Positions 9,017-13,634 of a stretch of 13,634 nt of DNA are shown piece after piece; the stretch's first letter is position 1, and each line of letters starts with the position of its first letter. Location of the stretch: contig BBFD01000086.1 of assembly GCA_001313065.1 (NCBI GenBank), positions 1 through 13,634 on the forward strand, in the 5' to 3' direction. The translations under genes were made by a program, and so were the position numbers. This stretch comes from Silvimonas sp. JCM 19000 (GTDB lineage: Bacteria > Pseudomonadota > Gammaproteobacteria > Burkholderiales > Chitinibacteraceae). A model generated the notes under the pieces. The model did no database searches. It was not told where the DNA came from and worked only from the letters and a program-made list of their open reading frames with translations.

Positions 9017-9265
9017 GCTGAAGCCTGAAACCGCGGCCCTGCGCCGCATTACAGCGCGCTTCTTACGCGCCGACTGAAGTACCCGGTAGTAGGTAGTTGT
9101 CAGCAACCGTCTTCAACCAGAGCGCTCAGGCGCACATTCAGTACGTGCTTCAAAGTAAGAGCAATGGCAGCGCCACCTTCGGGTGGCGTTGTTTTTTTTG
9201 CGCTGGTGCCGTGAGCGGGTAAGTCTGTATAAGGCTGACTGCGATAAACCAGTTATTCTTCCGCC
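9017..9265. other. 249-base gap with several small hairpins, possible small RNA or long 3' leader region
   Basis: No coding sequence is supported here. The first 180 bases are rich in short perfect inverted repeats: GCGGC/GCCGC (9033-9047), GCGCG/CGCGC (9054-9070) and GTTG/CAAC (9096-9107), and they end at the strong terminator at 9171-9199. The remaining 66 bases before the kinase hold no clear Shine-Dalgarno or consensus promoter. The upstream part could be the 3' untranslated region of the yccA-like gene or an independent small RNA. It does not match 6S RNA, tmRNA or a tRNA as far as I can tell. Confidence 0.35.
9171..9199 (+). terminator. Intrinsic terminator with UUCG tetraloop
   Basis: CGCCACC (9171-9177), TTCG tetraloop, GGTGGCG (9182-9188), then TTG and eight T's (9192-9199). 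It terminates the yccA-like transcript or a small RNA encoded in the gap. Confidence 0.93.
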
Positions 9266-11567
9266 ATGCGTCTTCCCCGATTTCTCCTTCCCTGGCACGC
9301 CATGTTGCCGTGCTGGTGGCCCACATTGCCATCGGCCTGGTTATGGTCGCACTGGCGGGCTACACCTGGCTGGATCAGCGCCAGACCCAGAACGCCCGTG
9401 AACTGACCATGGCGCAAGATTTGCTGTGGCAGGAACAAGGCCTGCGCCTGCATCTGCAAACCAATCAGAACGTGCTGGAAAACCTGGCCTATGGTCTGGC
9501 TGCCGACGGCCTGACCGAAGCGACTTTGCCGCGCGTGCCAGCCTGCTGATGAAAGAAAACCCCGAGCTGCTATCGGTGGAGTATCTCGACGCCAAAGGCA
9601 AGCGCGTGGGTGGCCTGCCGGTATATTCCGGGCGCCTAACAGCCTGCCGCCGCTGGACGATAGCCAGGTGCAAGAGGCCATCGATGGCGCCGCAACGTTG
9701 GGCTATGCCGTGTACAGCAATGTTTTGCTGCGGGAAGAGCCGCAGGTGGTGCTGGTGGTGCCGTTCTACCATCTCTCGGTATATGCCGGCGCCGTCGTCG
9801 CGGCCTATTCCTTGCCTGAATTGCTGCGCTTGCGTATCCCATGGTGATGGTGCAACGCTACGACCTGGCTTTGCTGGACGATCAGGGGCATGTGGTTGCG
9901 CCTGCCGATGCCACGCTGATGCCGGGCTCTTTGCTCACGCGCGAAGTGGGGGTTGATCCGCTCGGTCACGAACTTAAGCTGCGCGCCAGCGTGCATGACA
10001 ACCCGCGCGCCAGCCGCCAGGTCTGGCTGCTTGCTGCTGTGTTCTTGTTGCTGGTGCTGTTGTGGTGGGCGTTGGCTATGCTGCGCCGACGTATGCTGGA
10101 GCGGCAGGCCGCGGAAATCGCCTTGCGTGACGAGATGGGCTTTCGCTCCGCCATGGAGGACTCGCTCACCACCGGCCTGCGCGCGATGGACCGGGATGGC
10201 CGCATTATTTATGTGAATCCCGCTTTCTGTCAGATGATGGGCTGGAGCGCCTCTGAACTGCTGGGCCACGTGCCGCCGATGCCATACTGGCCGCCGGAAG
10301 AGCTGGCCAATTGTGCCGCCGCCTACCGCGCCATCATGGACGGGCAAACGCCGCAGAACGGGTATCAGTTGCGCTTTATGCGGCGCAATGGCGAGCGCTT
10401 TGATGTGCGTTTGTATTCGTCGCGCCTGGTGGACGGCCGCGGTGAATATCGCGGCTGGATGGCGTCGTTGTATGACGTCACTGAAATCCGCAAGGAACGC
10501 GAAGCACTGGCCGCCTCACGCAAACAGCTGCTTACCGTGCTGGAAGGCCTGGAATCTGCCGTATCGGTCACCGACGAATCAAGCGGCCAGTTGCTGTACC
10601 GCAACCGCCACCACGATGATCTGTTCCCGCTCAGCGACGATGGCGTGTGCTGTCTGGTGCCCTTGATGCCGGCGGATAGCCTGGTGGCGGAATGTCAGGA
10701 CCCGATCACCGGCCGTTGGTATCACGTGCAACGGCGGCGGGTGGAGTGGTCGATCGGCGCCCGGTGTTTCTGGATATCGCTGGCGATATCACCGACGTGC
10801 GCCAAAGCGCGGAAAACCTGCGCCTGCAAAACGAAAAAAACTGCAGCACACGGCGCGTCTGGTCAGTATGGGTGAGATGGCATCCAGCCTGGCGCACGAA
10901 CTGAACCAGCCCTTGGCCGCCATCAGCAGCTATGCCGCGGCTGCAGAAGACATGCTGGGGGCGCAGCCGCCGATGCTGGAGCGTGCCACCGAAGTGCTGG
11001 GCAAGATAGGCGGGCAGGCCCGGCGCGCTGGTCAGATCATCCGTGGCATTCGCGATTTCGCCGCCAAGCGCGCGCCACGTCGCGAAATTTGTAATGTCGC
11101 CGATCTGATTTCGATTCCGGTGCAATTGCTGGAGCCGGTGGTGCGCAAGACCCAGGCACGTATTATTGTGCAGTTGCCCGAGGGCTTGCCTGATTTTCCG
11201 GGCGACAACGTGATGCTGGAACAGGTATTGTTCAACCTGCTCAAGAATGGCCTCGAAGCAATGGCCGGAATGGCCAATAGCGATAACCCGCGCGAAATGA
11301 CCGTCAGCGCCCGCGTCATCTCCGAGCAAAATGCGCTGGAACTGGTGATTGCGGATCGTGGCCCAGGCTGGCGCTGGCCAATGACTTGTTCCAACCGTTT
11401 TACACCACCAAACCGGATGGCCTGGCATAGGCCTGAATATTTGCCGTTCGGTACTGGAACAACATCGCGGCCATCTGGCCGTAGAACCTAATCCCGGTGG
11501 CGGCACCCGTTTTATTTGCCGCTTGCCGCTGTTTTCCACTCAGGTACTGACCGAGGAAGCCCAGTAA
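9266..11567 (+). CDS. Membrane-bound PAS sensor histidine kinase, eight frame breaks
   Basis: A sensor kinase of about 769 residues after repair. Order: transmembrane helix about 13-36 (VAVLVAHIAIGLVMVALAGY), an external sensor region of about 215 residues with no family I recognise, transmembrane helix about 252-274 (VWLLAAVFLLLVLLWWALAM), a PAS domain about 288-410 (RIIYVNPAFCQMMGWSASELLGH), a second PAS-like region about 420-520, the HisKA box with phospho-acceptor His about 546 (SLAHELNQPLAAISSYAA), then the ATPase with N box (QVLFNLLKNGLEAM), G1 (ADRGPGVAL), F box (FQPFYTTKPDG) and G2 (LGIGLNICRSVLEQHRGHL). The architecture resembles DctB/FixL-type kinases. Missing bases near 9290, 9525, 9635, 9838, 10752, 11368 and 11425, plus an A7 run at 10834-10840 (one short or two extra), break the frame. 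ATG 9266 follows an in-frame TAA at 9245; a GTG at 9310 would avoid the first break but removes the basic N terminus. Its stop overlaps the regulator start (TAATG). Confidence 0.88.
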
Positions 11568-12188
11568 TGCGACCTATCGCCATCATCGACGACGATATTG
11601 CCGTGCGCGATGCGCTGACCTTGCTGTTTGAAACGCGCGGCTGGCCCGCGATCACGTTTGAATCGGCCGAAAATTTTCTGCAAGAAGCCGAAGCCGTAGA
11701 TTTCAGCTGTCTGGTTATCGATGTCCGCATGACTGGTATCAGCGGGCTCGAATTGTTTACCCGCATCAAGCAGACCGAGTATTTGCCGCCGGTTATTTTT
11801 TCTGACTGGCCACGGCGATGTAGCCATGGCGGTGGCGGCAGTCAAGGAAGGCGCGGCTGACTTCCTGGAGAAGCCGTGTGACAACCGCGTGCTGGTGGGC
11901 AAGATCCAGACCTATCTGGATCAGGACCAGGCTCAGCGCGGGGAATGGGAAGCGCGCCAGTCTTTGTCCGACCAACTGGATAACCTGACACCGCGCGAGC
12001 GCGAAGTGCTGCGAGAACTGCTGGCCGGCAAGCTCAACAAGCAGATCGCCGACACCCTGACCATCAGCATCAAAACTGTTGAAGTACATCGCGCGCGCAT
12101 TTATACCAAGCTGCGTGTGCGTTCGGCGGTTGAACTGGCCGCCTTGTTAAAAGACGTGCCGCTGACCGCGATCAGCGGCAAAAACTAA
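11567..12188 (+). CDS. FixJ/NarL-type response regulator, one frame break
   Basis: The cognate regulator of the kinase, translationally coupled through the TAATG overlap. After repair it has 206 residues. The receiver domain shows the acidic pocket Asp8-Asp9-Asp10, the phospho-acceptor Asp52 (CLVIDVRMTGISG), Thr80 (FLTGHGD) and Lys102 (FLEKP). The C terminus is a LuxR-type helix-turn-helix, LTPREREVLRELLAGKLNKQ followed by IADTLTISIKTVEVHRARI, so it is a DNA-binding transcription factor. The frame breaks at a T6 run (11796-11801); with five T's it reads [30 protein letters not shown] as in all FixJ-like proteins. The target genes are not visible: the neighbours downstream are convergent or divergent and none is an obvious transporter for the sensed ligand. 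Confidence 0.93.
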
Positions 12189-12199
12189 CGCCGCCACCG

Positions 12200-12242
12200 C
12201 ACCGCCTTTGCCCCGGGCCCCGTCGCCTGGGCAAAGGCGGTG
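12200..12242. terminator. 14-bp perfect inverted repeat between convergent genes, probable bidirectional terminator
   Basis: CACCGCCTTTGCCC (12200-12213) and GGGCAAAGGCGGTG (12229-12242) are exact reverse complements around a 15-base GC-rich loop. It sits 11 bases after the regulator stop and 35 bases beyond the end of the convergent comEA-like gene. Neither side has a T run directly after the stem, so it may stop transcription weakly, act with Rho, or protect 3' ends from nucleases. Confidence 0.65.
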
Positions 12243-12277
12243 GCTGGTGTCATGCGTATATCAGTGCGGCCCCACGT

Positions 12278-12571
12278 TCACTTTTTTTTGCCTGGCTTGG
12301 CGGGCGCCGGCGCCGGGGCGTTGCCTACGGCGATGTCGTTCTTGATACGCACATAAGTCGCGTTCTTGATGCCGGGTACCTTGGTAATATCCTCCGGGCT
12401 TTTAAACGGCGTGGCCTTGCGGTATTCAATGATCGCTTTGGCTTTGCCCGGCCCGATGCCGGTCAGCGACGTCAGTTGTTCTTCGGTGGCGGTGTTGAGA
12501 TTGACCGCAGCCCAAGCCGACGCAGTCAGCATAAACAGACTGCAAAAAAAACCGATAATCCATTTTTTCAT
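12278..12571 (-). CDS. comEA: ComEA/ComE-like secreted helix-hairpin-helix DNA-binding protein
   Basis: A 97-residue protein and the only complete gene in the window whose frame is intact. A classic signal peptide (MKKWIIGFFCSLFMLTASAWA, cleavage about 21/22) is followed by two helix-hairpin-helix motifs, LNTATEEQLTSLTGIGPGKA (about 24-43) and FKSPEDITKVPGIKNATYVR (about 55-74), and a proline/alanine/lysine tail ending in PGKKK. This is the plan of Neisseria ComE, a periplasmic DNA-binding protein of natural transformation, and of the C-terminal half of ComEA. I chose the ATG at 12571 because it starts the signal peptide and has AGGGG about eight bases upstream; the frame stays open further upstream but reads unlike a secreted N terminus. 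The likely role is binding incoming DNA in the periplasm. Many proteobacteria carry such small paralogues of unproven function. Confidence 0.9.
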   Translation of the reverse strand: MKKWIIGFFCSLFMLTASAWAAVNLNTATEEQLTSLTGIGPGKAKAIIEYRKATPFKSPEDITKVPGIKNATYVRIKNDIAVGNAPAPAPAKPGKKK

Positions 12572-12668
12572 GGCATAAACCCCTAGCTTGTTTGTGTGGC
12601 ACCGGCGATTGCTGGTGTGAGCGCATCGTGGGGCGTGCGCCAAACTACTGTCAGTCAGAAACCCGCCT
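12572..12668. promoter_or_regulatory. Divergent intergenic region between comEA-like gene and hpnC
   Basis: A 97-base gap between two divergent start codons must hold both promoters or an upstream extension of one gene. It contains a palindromic hairpin CACCGGC-GATT-GCTGGTG (12600-12617, with one G-T pair) that could be an operator. I find no consensus -35/-10 pair on either strand, and hpnC lacks a clear ribosome binding site. Confidence 0.4.
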
Positions 12669-13504
12669 ATGTTTGATGTGACTCCCGGCCAATCGGTCCA
12701 GCACTACGAGAACTTTCCGGTTGCATCGATTTTGATGCCTGCGCGTTATCGCAAAGCCGTAGCCAGCATCTATCACTTTGCCCGCCATGCCGACGACCTT
12801 GCCGATGAAGGCGACGCGACCCCCGCCCAACGCCTGGCCGCACTGGCAGAATGCCGGGCCGAACTTGCCCGGATCGAGCGCAACGAAACCCCGCTGACCC
12901 CGCGCTATCAGGCGCTGGCCATCACCGTCCGCCGCTATGCGGTGCCCGTTTCGCTTTGCCACGACTTGCTCACCGCATTTGAACAAGACGTGACCCAGAC
13001 GCGGTATGAAGATTTTGGCGAGCTGGTGCAGTACTGCCGTCATTCCGCGGTGCCGGTCGGACGCATCCTGCTGCATATTTTTTGGCGCCGCGACCTCGGT
13101 GAATCTGGCGCAATCGGATGGCATCTGCACGGCCTTGCAACTGATCAATTTCTGGCAAGACGTGGCTGTGGACTGGCAGAAAGGGCGGGTCTATATCCCG
13201 CAGGCGGATTTACAAAAAATTTGGTGTGAATGAAACCACTATCGCCGCAGGGCAGTGCGATGTGGCATGGCGCCGTTTGATGGCATATGAAGTAGACCGT
13301 ACCCGCCGCATGCTTAAAGGCGGTGCGCCGTTGGCGAATACCTTGCCGGGCCGGATCGGACTGGAGCTGCGTCTGACCGTGTTGTCGGCCGATGCAGTGC
13401 TGCAAAAGCTGCAGCAGGTTGATTACGATATGTTCCGCCGTCGCCCCAGGCTGGAGAAAGGCGACTGGCCGCGCCTGATCTGGCGAGCGCTACGGCGCAA
13501 ATAA
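12669..13504 (+). CDS. hpnC: Squalene/phytoene synthase family protein HpnC (hydroxysqualene synthase), two frame breaks
   Basis: A prenyltransferase-fold enzyme of 277 residues after repair, the usual HpnC length. In the HpnC/D/E route, HpnD makes presqualene diphosphate from farnesyl diphosphate, HpnC converts it to hydroxysqualene and HpnE reduces that to squalene for hopanoids. The first aspartate-rich motif is HADDLADE (Asp42, Asp43, Asp46), the second NFWQDVAVDW (Asp164, Asp168), followed by QKGRVYIPQ. The opening SVQHYENFPVASILMPARYR is typical of HpnC rather than HpnD. Breaks: an extra T in the T6 run at 13078-13083 (LLHIFGAATSVNLAQSDGIC restored) and an extra A in the A6 run at 13214-13219 (QADLQKFGVNETTIAAGQCD restored). 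No hpnD or hpnE follows within the window; a hairpin and a convergent gene do. Phytoene synthase is the main alternative. Confidence 0.88.
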
Positions 13505-13507
13505 TCC

Positions 13508-13529
13508 GGATGGGCTGGTAGCCCCATCC
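13508..13529. terminator. Hairpin after hpnC, possible terminator
   Basis: GGATGGG (13508-13514) pairs with CCCATCC (13523-13529). The stem can extend inward by C-G and T-A pairs if the C at 13522 is bulged out. It lies three bases after the hpnC stop and 24 bases before the end of the convergent minus-strand gene. There is no real T tract on either strand. Confidence 0.5.
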
Positions 13530-13553
13530 TTGCTGTGCGCGGTATCACGTGGC

Positions 13554-13634
13554 TTAGTCGCGCAGCGGCTCGACCACAACCGCGCTGGCATCGGCGGCGC
13601 TACCGGGCTGCTGCGAATACGGCGTCGGGCTGAA
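13554..13634 (-). CDS. 3' end of an unidentified minus-strand gene (partial)
   Basis: Reading leftward from the window edge, one minus-strand frame is open for 26 codons and ends in TAA at 13554-13556. The tail reads ...SPTPYSQQPGSAADASAVVVEPLRD. The composition (alanine-rich, GC third bases) is compatible with a real C terminus and the position after a hairpin suits a convergent gene, but the stretch is too short to identify or to exclude chance. Confidence 0.35.
   Translation of the reverse strand, partial: FSPTPYSQQPGSAADASAVVVEPLRD

Noticed and set aside
9017..9265. 6S RNA, tmRNA or tRNA gene in the gap
   Set aside because: No T-loop GTTCGA motif, no tmRNA ends and no extended 6S-like central bubble with flanking helices could be drawn by eye.
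10706..11539. 277-codon open frame on the minus strand opposite the kinase core
   Set aside because: It mirrors the histidine kinase HisKA/ATPase region; the translation has no recognisable domain and the plus strand carries all kinase motifs.
12282..12289. T8 run as terminator tail of the response regulator
   Set aside because: It lies 40 bases beyond the nearest stem and encodes the lysine-rich C terminus of the comEA-like gene on the minus strand.
1594..13219. Programmed ribosomal frameshifting as a general explanation of the broken genes
   Set aside because: Sites differ in direction and sequence, most lack slippery heptamers and downstream structures, and the affected families do not use frameshifting.
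1..13634. Pseudogene decay of the whole region
   Set aside because: Each gene keeps its active-site residues and family sequence on both sides of every break, and stops occur only as a consequence of the one-base shifts.
1..13634. Mobile elements, CRISPR arrays, toxin-antitoxin or defence genes
   Set aside because: No transposase or integrase motifs, no evenly spaced repeats and no known defence domains are visible in any frame.

Overview
This window looks like chromosome of a betaproteobacterium, most likely in or near the Neisseriales. The reasons are the order yhdP – nitrilase-family amidase – tldD, a tiny secreted ComE-like DNA-binding protein of the Neisseria type, a bacterial hopanoid/squalene-type HpnC, and moderately high-GC coding sequence with frequent CTG, GCC and GGC codons. 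The genus cannot be fixed from sequence alone. There is no CRISPR array, phage, transposase, rRNA or tRNA. I see no novel multi-gene defence or mobile system. The content is housekeeping and envelope genes, one unassigned two-component system and one unassigned lipoprotein.

Layout: 1-1190 is the C-terminal part of the AsmA-like envelope protein YhdP, followed closely by a Nit1/YbeM-type amidase (1215-2019) and the TldD metalloprotease (2099-3539), a probable operon. A strong hairpin (3637-3663) separates it from the lysine permease LysP (3692-5171). An AT-rich promoter-like gap leads to a secreted lipoprotein with a PQQ-type beta-propeller (5326-7010), closed by a clear intrinsic terminator. 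Next come a 3-hydroxyisobutyryl-CoA-hydrolase-type crotonase (7164-8233) and a seven-helix Bax-inhibitor-1/YccA protein (8335-9016). A structured 250-base gap ending in a terminator precedes an overlapping sensor kinase and FixJ-type regulator (9266-11567 and 11567-12188). Convergent to these is a comEA-like gene (12278-12571, minus), divergent from hpnC (12669-13504, plus). The 3' end of another minus-strand gene closes the window.

The dominant feature is that every gene of usual length on the plus strand is broken by single-base frame changes: 24 sites in 13.6 kb (yhdP 1, nit 1, tldD 4, lysP 3, lipoprotein 1, crotonase 2, yccA-like 1, kinase 8, regulator 1, hpnC 2). At each one, adding or removing one base (or two at two ambiguous A runs) rejoins the protein exactly where its family expects, with active-site residues intact on both sides. 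I therefore read them as sequencing/assembly indels rather than decay or recoding, and I annotate each locus as one CDS spanning all its fragments. Protein lengths and residue numbers below refer to the reconstructed proteins. Translating the literal sequence would give truncated products.

How the genes relate: YhdP, the BI-1/YccA protein and HpnC (hopanoid/squalene-type lipids) all touch envelope maintenance. The Nit amidase and TldD do metabolite and peptide clean-up. LysP imports lysine. The kinase/regulator pair senses an unknown signal outside the inner membrane, and nothing adjacent reveals its target. The neighbourhood looks like several independent transcription units rather than one functional system.
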